This document shows positions 49,319-58,854 of a DNA stretch of 64,000 bases, piece by piece (within the stretch, counting starts at the first letter, position 1; the number at the start of each line of letters is the position of its first letter). Below the pieces are notes generated by a model. That model searched no databases and was not told the origin of the DNA. It saw only the letters and a program-made list of their open reading frames with translations. The stretch covers positions 5,450,109 through 5,514,108 of the forward strand of contig CM036245.1 in assembly GCA_020698575.1 (NCBI GenBank). The letters are read 5' to 3'. Origin of the DNA: Bostrychus sinensis (taxonomy: Eukaryota > Chordata > Actinopteri > Gobiiformes > Eleotridae). The position numbers and the translations under genes are program-made.

Positions 49319-49712
49319 CAGTGGTTCCCAAAGTGGTGTCCGGGGCCCCCTGGGGGTCCGCGAAGTTACTGCAGGGGGGCCTCCAGAGGCTGTCTATATT
49401 TCAATTTCAATTTGAATCTATTATAATGTTTTTATTATTATTATTTCAGACGTGTTTTGGTTCAAGTCAATGGAAATATTAATATTAAGTACATAAAAAA
49501 CATTTGAAATGAATTACAGTTGTACACCTGTTTTAAAATATTACTTTAAAACAACTTTTAGTCAATAATCAGTGTTTTTGTAATTTAAAAAAAAACATGG
49601 AGAAAAACATGGCAGAGTCTTTTGAACAGAGGGAAGTTTTATCGTTGGGGGTCCGTCAGGGATTTTCGGAAATTTAAGGGGGCCATGACCGTCTTGACTT
49701 TGGGAATGACTG
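49319..49712. mobile_element. hAT-type MITE with 8-bp target duplication GTTTATAC
   Basis: The ends are CAGTGGTTCCCAAAGTGG and TTTGGGAATGACTG. Identical GTTTATAC flanks it at 49311-49318 and 49713-49720, the 8-bp duplication of hAT transposons. It sits inside another hAT-like repeat made of GGGGCCC-rich phrases (49200-49870). A related copy lies at 60786. Confidence 0.85.
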
Positions 49713-49719
49713 GTTTATA

Positions 49720-49885
49720 CAAAGGGCCCAGAAATTTGTGCTACACCCCTGGGTAAAGGGTACCATTAACCCAGGGCCCACTGCAGGGAGGGGCCCTCAA
49801 AAAGCCTGGAATATGCTTGAGAAATTCTGATCAAGTGAACCTGGGGGCCCAACAAGACGGTTTATACAAAGGGCCCAGAATTTCT
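49720..49885. mobile_element. GGGCCC-rich hAT-like repeat, partly duplicated
   Basis: The phrase AGGGGCCCTCAAAAAGCC occurs at about 49239 and 49792, and CCCAACAAGA(T/C)GGTTTATAC at about 49299 and 49847. The original element seems to be present twice in partial form. A related fragment is at 14605-14690. Confidence 0.5.
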
Positions 49886-50204
49886 GATGCTACACCTCTG
49901 CCTATGGCTGGACCTTTCTCCACATCTGGAGGCAGGATTGTGGTCAGGAGCACCTACATTTGCAGATGGCTCATTCCCAGAGACTTTTTCTGTGTGTAGA
50001 ATTTTGTCCAACAAACTATCTTTTTGCCTGTCCCATTGGGAGATAAAATTATACTCTCTATATAAATGTGTTCAGGGCTGTGGACTGATCCAATGATTCC
50101 AGTTTGAGACAAATGTGACAAAAATATGCAAAAGTTATTTATAGGGAAGAGTCATATAAGGTGACAAATATTCTGACAATTATAAAATGGCATAAATGAA
50201 AAAA

Positions 50205-50370
50205 CGTGATAACAGGTGGTCATACAGTGTACACGGACACTTGAGGCAAGGTTGGTGAAATGTCTTGCCCAAGAACACAACGGCAGTATGCAAAGCATAG
50301 CAGGGCTTGAACCGGCAAACTTCTGGTGAGTGGATGAACGACTCTGCCACCTGAGACACTTCCACAAATG
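50205..50370 (-). mobile_element. tRNA-derived SINE head, minus strand
   Basis: Read on the minus strand it shows a CTCAGGTGGCAGAGTCG A-box-like start, a GGTTCAAGCCC B box and TTGGGCAAGACATTTCACC, the same phrase as in the SINE at 18213. The 3' core is absent. Confidence 0.7.
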
Positions 50371-50509
50371 TCACCATGGAAGGACAGTTTAATATATTTT
50401 ACTTTTATTTGAATACGCCTTTAATGTTTACCAATACCAAACTTCTTTAATCTACACCAAGTTTGAGGCGTCCCGTTGGCCTTTGGTAAATGTTTGGGGT
50501 GTTGCAGTG

Positions 50510-50629
50510 TAGGGCTGCACAGTACGGGAAAAATAAGTTGAATATTGAGATATTATTTTTGCCATATTTAAAAAATGGCCTACCTTTCTGACACAGTAAG
50601 TTAGATTCACTTTTTTTTATTTAGTCATA
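50510..50629 (+). mobile_element. Left part of a MITE (TAGGGCTGCAC family)
   Basis: It starts TAGGGCTGCACAGTA and follows the 39893 copy for about 110 bp, up to the T-rich run where the Tc1 element has entered. The matching right end is at 55248-55352. Confidence 0.65.
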
Positions 50630-50858
50630 CAGTTGTGCTCATAAGTTTTGGCAGAATTTGTGATTTTTTGTCCATTTTTCAGAAAATATGAATGATAAAA
50701 CAAAAACCTTTCACTCATGGTTAGTAGTTGGGTGAAGTCATTTATTATCAAACAACTGTCCTTATTCTTTTTAAATCATAATTACAACAGAAACTACTCA
50801 AATGACCCTGATCAAAAGTTAACAGACCCCAGTTCTTAAAACCGTGTGCTGCCCCCTT

Positions 50859-51737
50859 TTACATCAATGACAGCTTGTAGTTTTTTGTGGTAGTTGTGGA
50901 TGAGGTTCTTGATTTTCTCAGATGGTAAAGCTTCCCATTCTTCATGGCAAAAAGCCTCCAGTTCCTGTAAATTCTTGCATGAACTGCACGTTTGAGATCT
51001 CCCCAGAGTTGCTCAATGATACTGAGGTCCTGAGACTGAGATGGCCACTCCAGAACTTTCTCTTTATTCTGCTGTAGCCAATGACAGGTCGCCTTGGCCT
51101 TGTGTTTTGGATCATTGTCATGTTGGAACGTCCAAGTACGTCCCATGCCTATCTTCCAGGCTGATGAGTGCAAATTCTCCTCCAGGATTTTCTGATAACA
51201 TGCTGCATTCATCTTGTCATCAATTTTGACCAAGGTTCCTGTGCCTTTATAGCTCACACATCCTCATAACATCAGCGATCCACCTCCGTGTACGTCCTAT
51301 GTAACGTTTATGGTTGTGGTCAAAAAGTTCAATTTTGGTCTCATCACTCCAAATGACTTTGTTCCAGAAGTTTTGAGGCTTGTCTCCGTGTTGTTTGGCA
51401 TAATGTAAGCGGGATGCTTTGTGGCAGTTTTGTAACAATGGCTTCCTTCTGGCGACTCGACCATGAAGTCCATTGTTCTTCAGGAGCCTCCTCATTGTGC
51501 AGCTTGAAATGGCCACACCACTTTTTTTCAGAGTCCTGTATTTCCCCTGAAGTTATTTGTGGGCTTTTCTTTTGCATCCCAAACAATTTTCCTGGCAGTT
51601 GTGGCTGAAATTTTTGTTGGTCTACCTGACCTTGGTTTGGTTTCAACAGAATCCATCATTTTCCATTTCTTAAAGATATTAGGGAGGATTTTTTCGACTG
51701 CTGAGAAACCAGCGACTGTTTGTCCTTTTTTGAATAA
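50859..51737 (-). pseudogene. Tc1 transposase remnant (DD34E)
   Basis: Pieces of a Tc1 transposase lie in several frames. The three catalytic acids remain: D in WSDETKIELF (about 51343-51345), D in FQHDNDPKHKAKA (about 51117-51119) and E in SQSQDLSIIEQLW (about 51012-51014), the last two separated by 34 residues as in Tc1. A frame break and stop interrupt the part before WSDETK. About 25 residues around the glycine-rich motif between the first and second acids are missing. The DNA-binding N-terminus is reduced to a piece like KKWKMMDSVETKPRSGRP. It cannot encode an active enzyme. Confidence 0.85.
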
Positions 51738-52043
51738 TGCGCATGCGTCAGGCCCCGCCCTTCACTGTTTCTTTCCAAGGAACTCCTCCACAGCGACGTG
51801 CACGAGCGTTGGAACACGAGTGTTTGTTTACAGCCGGCATCAGCAGAGATTCGCCTAAACCTAGACCTGCATTGTTTGTTTGCGCGACCTTTGACCTAGT
51901 TCCCCACACAGACCCAGTCACATGCACAGCACAAATATCTGTCCTCCTGCTATTAGCATTAGCAAACTGACTGCTGTACAGCTGAAAAGGTTCAACAGAT
52001 AAAGAAAAAAGGCATTTTTTTCAAACGATAAGATAAACGTTAC

Positions 52044-52223
52044 CTGTCCTGCAGAAACTTGACGACCAATGCATCGTCTGAAGCCCTTTCTGTTCCTACA
52101 GCGCACGCCAACGTTGGAAAGAATCGCCAAGAACCACACGGGTTCTACAGTTTTTCTCCTCCTCCTCTGGTTCACTTCAAAAACAGTTTTCCTTTTGCGA
52201 CCTCCACAGTTTTCCTCAGCCAT
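52044..52223 (-). other. Exon-like CpG-rich segment inside the Tc1 element (possible captured host first exon)
   Basis: On the minus strand an ATG at 52221-52223 opens 60 codons ending in CAG before GTAACG, a donor-like site. The peptide starts MAEENCGGRKRKTVFEVNQR and is very basic; I do not recognise it. Upstream lies TGCGCATGCGT (52297-52307), close to the NRF1 consensus, and the area is richer in CpG than its surroundings. This looks like a promoter plus first exon of a host gene picked up by the transposon. It may equally be a chance frame in an unclassified element. Confidence 0.35.
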
Positions 52224-52774
52224 TGTGCTCTTCGAAGTCAGGCTGTCCGCGTACGATGAGGCTCCGCTAACGCCGTGCTATATAAACAAACTGTGTACGC
52301 ATGCGCAGGCACAAGAACGCGCACGAATCGCCGAAACTAGGAAGATGAACGAATGAATGGCAAGTCCGTGGAACAATGGTTAACGTACTCATGACGAAAA
52401 CGATTGGATGAGGTTTTTTTAAGTCCCACAGAGTCCACAGTTGATTAATATTATTATTATATTTTCTAATACACCAATTTAAAGGATGGTTAGCTTTAGC
52501 AGCCATTCAAACCCATTTGTGTCAACTTCTGTGCATGTTATTAGCCCAACATCACCAGGGTATGTAAACTTTTGATCAGGGTCATTTGAGTAGTTTCTGT
52601 TGTCATAATGATTTAAAAAAAGTAAAGACAGTTGTTTGATAATAAATGGCTTCACCCAGCCACTCACCATGAGTAAATCAAAAGTTTTTGTGTTATCATT
52701 CATATTCTCTGGAAAATGGCCAAAAAAATCATAAATTCTGCCAGGATATGTAAACTTATGAGCACAACTGTAAC

Positions 52775-52985
52775 TAGGGCTGAAACAACTAATCACACTA
52801 ATCAATTATTAAAGTATTAGTCAACTAATTTAATCATCGTTTAATCATTAAAAGGGGTATTCATAGATTCTGAAACATGAGCTGAGAGAGGAGGCTTTAA
52901 TACCAAGACAGCAGTAAAGCAACCAAAAACGTTAAAAACAATGTACATTTTGTGTTTTTGATTAAAAATATCTTTGTGTTTGCTC
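52775..52985 (+). mobile_element. Fragment of the TAGGGCTGCAAC MITE family
   Basis: It starts CTAGGGCTGAAACAACTAATC and shares the phrase AACAATGTACATTTTGTGTT with the full copy at 11286-11606. Its right terminus is missing. Confidence 0.6.
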
Positions 52986-53821
52986 CAAATGCCCTCAAGA
53001 GGAAAACTCATGGCTTCATCTGGTTCATGGTTTCATTTAACCCTCAGGCATCACTAGGGACATTTTTGTCCATTTGAGCATTTTTCCCCTGATTGATGAT
53101 CAGTTTGTGTTAATGCTAATGGCACACATTTTTGTAATAATAGCTCTCTCTTGACATAATTTGGAACTCAATTTTTATTTTTTCTTATAGCGCATTAGAA
53201 CATTGTGAAACAAATTTACTGTCCTCTTGTGACCTTAAAGGACATAAATGTTCCTTACCGCCAAAAAATTAACAGATTAATATTTTTTTCTGCTTTCCTC
53301 TGTATAGATCTCTTTAAGCGCCAATTTCAAAACCTAAAGTCACTTCATGAAAAAACACAAAAAAGAATTTTTTCAGATGTTGTGAGGTCTTCGTGGTTAT
53401 TTCCAAATATGTCTTGGGTAAGGTGAAGATTATCCAAAATATTGGCTGTGACCTGACTGGACAAAAATGTCCCATTGACTTCCATTAAAAACACATTTTT
53501 TAATCTCACTGTCATGACAATGCATTCTTTAATATTAGCATTTTATTTTGACAAAAGAGTGAAATTTCAGATTTTTACTGTATTTTATTAGATTGAACCT
53601 TTTTCCTATTGCACACAGATGAATAAAATGATTGTATTTTTTCCCATAGAATATAATGGGGTTATGCAATTTGACTCTAATTTTTAAATCTCTTTGTAAT
53701 TACATAAAATAATCATGATTTTTTTGATGATGGGGTTTCATTTTTGAGAAAACAAGTCAAATTTGACATTTTTACAGTTTATCACTAAAATCATATTTTA
53801 GGTCGATACTAACACAGGTAC

Positions 53822-54705
53822 TGTTACAGCCTTTGTGCTGTAGTGTTTTGTTTTTTCTTTTCTTGTCTCCACCCACCTGCCCTGCCAGCCACACCTGAGT
53901 CTGACAGCCACACCTGCCCTGCCAGCCACACCTGCCCTGCCAGCCACACCTGAGTCTGACAGCCACACCTGAGTCTGACAGCCACACCTGCCCTGCCAGC
54001 CACACCAGCCCTGACAGCCACACCTGCCCTGCCAGCCACACCTGAGTCTGACAGCCACACCTGCCCTGCCAGCCACACCAGCCCTGACAGCCACACCTGA
54101 GTCTGACAGCCACACCAGCGTCTGACAGCCACACCTGCGTCTGACAGCCACACCTGCGTCTGACAGCCACACCTGCGTCTGACAGCCACACCTGAGTCTG
54201 ACAGCCACACCAGCGTCTGACAGCCACACCTGCGTCTGACAGCCACACCTGCGTCTGACAGCCACACCTGCGTCTGACAGCCACACCTGCCCTGCCAGCC
54301 ACACCTGAGTCTGACAGCCACACCAGCGTCTGACAGCCACACCTGCGTCTGACAGCCACACCTGCCCTGCCAGCCACACCTGAGTCTGACAGCCACACCA
54401 GCGTCTGCCAGCCACACCTGCGTCTGACAGCTGGATATAAAAGGAGCTGCCTCCATTCTGTGGCCAGTGGGTCCTTGGTGCTGCAGCCGCAACAATCGCT
54501 TTAGTTTAGTTATTCTTTTGTGCATATTTTCTTTTATCAGTATTCTTTGTATACTTTTTGATTTACTATTTTTTATTTTTTGTAAATAAACTTCAGTTCT
54601 TTTGATTATACTACAAAACATCTCCATTCTCCTGCTTTCTCTACCACCGCTAACATCTACTTCAGTTACTGTGCCAGCGCCCCTAGCCATCCCTGGCACG
54701 TAACA
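53822..54705 (+). mobile_element. Solo LTR of a retroelement with 5-bp target duplication GGTAC
   Basis: The unit begins TGTTACAG and ends CACGTAACA, the TG...CA termini with short inverted ends typical of LTRs. It is flanked by identical GGTAC at 53817-53821 and 54706-54710. Reading plus, it has a TATAAAAGG box near 54437 and an AATAAA polyadenylation signal near 54583, giving a U3-R-U5 order. U3 holds a large minisatellite. No internal retroviral or gag-pol sequence lies beside it, so it is a recombined solo copy. Ty3-type or endogenous-retrovirus origin cannot be decided here. Confidence 0.85.
53877..54430 (+). repeat. 18-19 bp minisatellite in the U3 of the solo LTR
   Basis: About 29 copies of a unit like CACACCTGCGTCTGACAGC (19 bp), with 18-bp variants containing CCCTGCCAGC or CCCTGACAGC. 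The array ends just before the TATA box. It creates long meaningless frames on the minus strand. Confidence 0.95.
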
Positions 54706-55247
54706 GGTACTAATGCCATAAAATGACTGTATTTCATGCAGAGGCCTGTGATGGGGAAATGGTTGATTTTCATGATAAGCAGTAAAACTGACACATTTTA
54801 CTAGTTTTCTCAAAAATGAAACCCCATCATCACAAAAATCATGATAATTTTATGTAATTACAAAGTGATCAAAAATGGGACTCAAGTGTCCTGTGAAGAG
54901 TACGAATTTCACAAAAACTAATGATTCTCCAAAGCCAATATTTTAGATCATCTTAAGACACATTTGAAAAAAATTGCCACGACCCCCTAACATCTATTTT
55001 GTGGGGTAAAAATTGTTTTTTAATGTTTTTTTCATAAACAGCAACAGTGGCTTCATGTATTCAAACTGGCAATTTAAAGGTTAAAATCCTAAAAATTACT
55101 GAATGTTTGATTGTTTTGAGCAAGACTGAAATTGTTAAAAAGACTTGTGCAAAAAAAAAAAAAAGCTGAAAAAAATATTAATCCAGTAAATGTTTATAGC
55201 AGTTTTTTGGAAGTGTATAGTAAATTGAAGTGATGCGTGAGGGTTAA

Positions 55248-55352
55248 GGCTCTGGTAGAAAAATGATTCTTCAGTGTTATTGCAATATTTTTAGATTCTT
55301 GCGATATGGATATTGCAATAACGATAATTTTGCGATATATCATGCAGCCCTA
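55248..55352 (+). mobile_element. Right part of the same TAGGGCTGCAC MITE
   Basis: It begins GGCTCTGGTAGAAAAATG, which corresponds to the internal GGCTCTGCTGGAAAATG of the intact copy near 40190, and ends GCAGCCCTA. It lies directly after the TTAA of the piggyBac-like element. Confidence 0.65.
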
Positions 55353-55396
55353 ATGCGATGCTAACTACACAATTAGAAAAGTTAGCCGTCACTCAC

Positions 55397-56437
55397 CTCC
55401 CACTCTGCTCTCCCGGAGGTGTACCCCTGTGACCCCAGCACTGCGAAGTACTTCCTGAACCTCTCTGGATTCTGGGGCAGCTCCAGCTCCTCGTCGGCCT
55501 TCCTCACCTCGGTCAGGTCCCGGGACAGAACCATCTGAGGGTCCACGGTGTTGGGGTCAAACAGCACGGGGCAGAACTGCACCAGGTCCTGCATCTTGGC
55601 CCACACGCTGTAGGCCAGGTTCCCCACGTGCCGCGCCTCGTCCACCAGCGACTCTACGACCGGCGGGGGCTCGTCCGGAGGGGGGCAGCGCTGCACCCGT
55701 CCCACCGTGGCCTTGTACTGCTGCAGGAAGGCCACGGAGTCGGCGCGGAGCTGCTCCTCGCCCGCCCTCACCGCCTCGGACAGCGGCGCGATCTGCTCTC
55801 TCAGCTCGGCCATCTTGTCCTTCATCCTCGCGCTCTTCTCCTTTTCTTCGGTTTTGAGCGCCTCCAGTCTTGCCTGCTCCTCGTCCCGGAGAAACTGGTG
55901 CAACCTCTCGAACTCCTCTCGTATGTGCGCTTCACTTTTCTCGGCTTGTGATGTAATGTGGTCCAAAGTGTAAACATAGTGCGCCCTTATTCTATCAAAC
56001 GCTTCAAGTTTGGCTCTCAGTGGTTTGAGTAATTCGTCAAGTTTGTTCTTGTGCTGTTGGGCCGCTTCGTCTAAAGGTCTAAAGCGATGTCCCACGTGTT
56101 TTTCGGCGTCTCTACACACGAGGCACACCGGATCCTGATGGTCCAGGCAGAACAGCGTCAGTTTCTCGGAGTGAAACCCGCAGACGGCCTCAGAGGGGCT
56201 CCTCCAGATACGCTCGGCCTGCAGACTCTCGCACAGGTTCCTCAGAGCGAGGTTGGACGGTGGGTCGGCGTGGGGGGACACGGCCTTGCACACGGGACAC
56301 TCCCGCTCCCCCTTCTCCTCCCACCAGGAGTGCACGCAGAAGCGACACAGGCTGTGGCTGCAGAGGAGGACCACGGGGTCGCGGAAGACGTCGTGGCACA
56401 CGGGACAGCAGAGGTCCTCGTCCGAGCGCTGAGACAT
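55397..56437 (-). CDS. trim35-like: TRIM35-like E3 ubiquitin ligase, coding exon 1 (RING, B-box 2, coiled coil, PRY)
   Basis: This exon encodes residues 1-347 of a tripartite-motif protein, a family of RING ubiquitin ligases often acting in innate immunity in the cytoplasm. The RING zinc ligands are visible as C11/C14, C26/H28, C31/C34 and C47/C50. A B-box 2 follows with C86, H89, C97, H100, C105, C108, H114 and H117. Residues about 125-230 are a charged heptad-like coiled coil, and about 290-347 match a PRY segment (FDPNT, NPERF, LGS, SGR, WE). The spacing and the coiled-coil wording most resemble TRIM35. The ATG lies 8 bases after a good splice acceptor (pyrimidine tract plus CAG, intron side 56446-56448), so an upstream noncoding exon is likely. 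The exon ends GAG before GTGAGT (donor at 55395-55396), in phase 0. RING to PRY in one exon is fewer exons than usual for TRIM genes. No stop or frameshift is seen. Confidence 0.9.
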
Positions 56438-56479
56438 GAGGACGGCTGCAGAAGAAGAGGAAATGAGGGTTTGAATAAC

Positions 56480-57928
56480 TAGGGCTGTGTCCGAACGTCA
56501 CCCCTAGGCCCTAAACCCTCAATCACTATACAGTCCAGCACTATACAGCGGACTGTAGTGCACTCATTTTGTGAATGATTCGGACTCGCACACTATTTTT
56601 CTCTCAGCTGTGATCATGTGACTCTGTCGTCTGGATAAAAAAAGTTTGACGAAACTCCGCTGATAATGTTCCTCTGTGATAAACCTGACCACACTCACCT
56701 GATGTTTTAGTATTTATAGATAAATAATAGTCATACGTGTGATATTTAACATGAATTATGGCTATAATGAATAAAACAGAGTGGATTATTGCAGCTCTGT
56801 GCCTTACGTGGGGAGGCTGAACGCTGGCTAAGCTAACGTTAGTGTGGCGGAGTGAGGATGGTTATATGTAATAAAAATTAACTAGAAAAACCAACAACGC
56901 CACCCGGGGAGTAAGGCCCCAGGACCAATACAAATGTGCAATATATATTTAAGGCACGCACAGGTTCGTTCATTGAAACAAAGGGCAAGGTTCCATCACT
57001 TTACCACATAATTTATTATACAAGATTAATTTAATTTAGCAGTCCTTAAAAGCATTTCAACAGTCTATATCTTGGTTTTAATATTAAAAAGCTGAGCTCA
57101 TTTTACACAGCTTTTACAGAGAGGACAAGTGAAAACAAGGCAGCAGTGTGCGCCAGTGCTTCAGCTAATTATCCACCAGCATTACCTAAAAAAACAGCAA
57201 TGCATAATTACAAAAAAAAAAAAAAACCTACACTACATGCCACACTCAGATGACCTACCACTTCACAGTCCAGGATTTCACACGGCTGTAACTAACAGCG
57301 GGAGAAATTCAGTGACACTACGAACAGCCCATCACGTGACTCTACCGGAGCGCACACCCGCACAGCATCGCCGATCCAGGGCACGATACAAGACGCGCCC
57401 CACAGCCACACAACTGCACTGAAGACGAAAGCACTATTTAGGGATACGTCTAAAAAGTTAGTATTTTGAGCAAAGACGTCATGCTTTCTACCTGGTGACA
57501 CAGAGGACAGCTAGCCGAACAAAGTGACCCGGAAGTGCGTGAGGTCAGAGAACGGGCAAGAGGAAGGGATGCACTTTTATAGTTTCCCCTCTCATGCCAC
57601 CTACTGGCGGATTAGGTTAAAAACCAAAACACCTAAACTCCATATTGCTACATTCGCAATTTTACACTGCAAAGGTTTATTTAAGAGCTTTTTATTTCTG
57701 ATTACGACGTGACAGAAGTAAAAACAGCGTTTCTAACTGGTTTCATTCAGACGTGTTGTGCACAGTTTAAAAACCTGTCGCCGTCCCGCTGTTCTCCTCC
57801 AAAACTCGCAAAGCATTCTGGTCTATACTGACCTCTAGTGACCATCGCTATCCACTACTTTTCAAAATGCATTGTGGGAAATTTTGAGTGCACTATTTTT
57901 TATCCATTAGACATTCGGACACAGCCTA
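56480..57928. mobile_element. TIR DNA transposon copy 2 (AGGGCTGTGTCCGAA), split by a solo LTR
   Basis: Left end AGGGCTGTGTCCGAACGTC, right end GACATTCGGACACAGCCTA. The body matches the copy at 34670-35320 for several hundred bases, then is interrupted at 56843 by 810 bp of LTR and resumes at 57653. It begins only about 40 bp from the TRIM acceptor, within the inferred 5' intron. Confidence 0.75.
56843..57652 (-). mobile_element. Solo LTR, second family, minus strand
   Basis: On the minus strand it starts TGTAGCAATATGG and ends CTCCGCCACA. The uninterrupted copy at 34.9 kb proves it is an insertion. The flanks are TTAG and TTCG, a 4-bp duplication with one change. It has a CTATAAAAG TATA box (about 57575-57583) and AATAAA near 57008. 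A homologous copy lies at 30287-30854. A CCGCCAGTAGGTGGCA CTCF-like site is at 57595-57610. Confidence 0.65.
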
Positions 57929-58612
57929 GGATTCAGGATTAAAAGTGGTCCAAGGAAGAGCAACAGTGGTTGAACCAGCGGCAGCCATGTTGACATCAGC
58001 TGAATACCACAAGTTGACAAAGCTAGAAGTACTGCTGGGCCCTGCAGGTGACGTGTTTCATGTATTTGTACGTCACTTAATTTGTACTGGACTCACTACA
58101 TTTTAGAGCAAGTATCAGTACTTGAGTTGGTTTGAAGTAGAAAGTATTTTGAGTTTTTGTATAGAATCCTGTGTTTTTGTCATGGCCCCATTGTAGACAC
58201 ACAGTACTTAAATATAACAGATGCAGTAAAGTAGTACTGCTTTAGAAACATCAGAGTAATAAAGACAGAAGAGCTCAGCGACAGATTCAGTCTCAGTTTG
58301 TTCATTTCATCTGGAAACACATTTAACACATTCATGAGCTGAGTCTGTGCCAAATACCTTTACTTTTTTACTTTTACTTAAGTAGAAATGTTTAGGTGGT
58401 AGTAAATTATTGACATTCATCTGCTGTTTTCTAACTTGCTGCTAATATTTCTAAAGCAGTCGAGCCTAATTAGTCTGGGTCTAAGAACTGAAACCAAGGC
58501 CTGAACCAGGACTACACCCAGGATTACAGCAAGTCCAACAATAAAGACTAAATTTAGATTCAATGACATCTAAACTTAGTCTAATCAAGCGCTAAACAAG
58601 AGCTATTCTGGG

Positions 58613-58670
58613 TCTAAATGAGGACTAAACTAGGACTTAACTAGGTCTAAATGAGGACTAAACCAGCTCG
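58613..58670 (-). repeat. Inverted fragment of the 33-bp array
   Basis: The sequence is the reverse complement of the 46.4-kb unit (TCTAAATGAGGACTAAACT...ACTTAACTAGGTCTAAATG), about 1.6 units long. It is flanked by degenerate related 11-mers at 58480-58740. Confidence 0.75.
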
Positions 58671-58854
58671 AAAACAAAACTACATTGTGATCTAAACCTA
58701 CATCAAAACTACATCTCAAAAGTAAACCTTAAAAACAACCAGACCAGGGGTTCTCAGACTGTGGTATGGGTACCACTGGTGGTACGCAGGCTTCCTCAAG
58801 TGGTACTTAATCCTAATTTAGTCTTTTTTTAAGTTCTGCTCTGGTTGGGGCTGG

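Larger units (their letters stand above)
50630..52770 (-). mobile_element. Tc1/mariner-family transposon, inactive, with flanking TA target duplications
   Basis: Both ends carry the inverted terminus CAGTTGTGCTCATAAG, flanked by TA at 50628-50629 and 52771-52772, the Tc1 target. The inverted repeats extend about 200 bp inward with matching phrases near 50640-50830 and 52560-52770. Inside is a damaged minus-strand transposase (50859-51737). At 2141 bp it is longer than a typical 1.6-kb fish Tc1. The excess corresponds to an unrelated CpG-rich segment at 51738-52307 that sits where the transposase N-terminus should begin. Confidence 0.9.
53041..55243. mobile_element. piggyBac-like nonautonomous element with TTAA target duplications
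   Basis: The ends read TTAA-CCCTCAGGCATCAC (TTAA at 53037-53040) and GTGATGCGTGAGGG-TTAA (55244-55247), matching the TTAA target and CCC terminus of piggyBac elements. Internal sequence is inverted-repeat over hundreds of bases: the phrase near 53690-53750 (ATGATGGGGTTTCA) is mirrored near 54815-54870. No transposase frame is seen. A solo LTR has inserted near its centre. Confidence 0.75.
48810..55396 (-). other. Large TRIM intron packed with nested transposons
   Basis: The intron is bounded by GTGAGT (donor) and a pyrimidine-rich CAG (acceptor). From left to right it holds a SINE tail (about 49060-49180), hAT-type fragments (49200-49870), a SINE head, half of a MITE, a Tc1 element, a second MITE fragment, a piggyBac-like element carrying a solo LTR, and the other half of the first MITE. 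Nearly all of its 6.6 kb is explained by insertions, so the ancestral intron was probably short. Confidence 0.75.

Noticed and set aside
53772..54813. Overlapping minus-strand frames of about 205-329 codons
   Set aside because: Created by the 18-19 bp minisatellite within the solo LTR. All frames are open because the unit lacks stops on that strand.
55628..56501. Plus-strand frames and a 103-codon minus frame over the TRIM first coding exon
   Set aside because: Shadows of the RING/B-box/coiled-coil exon; GC-rich coding DNA often leaves other frames open.
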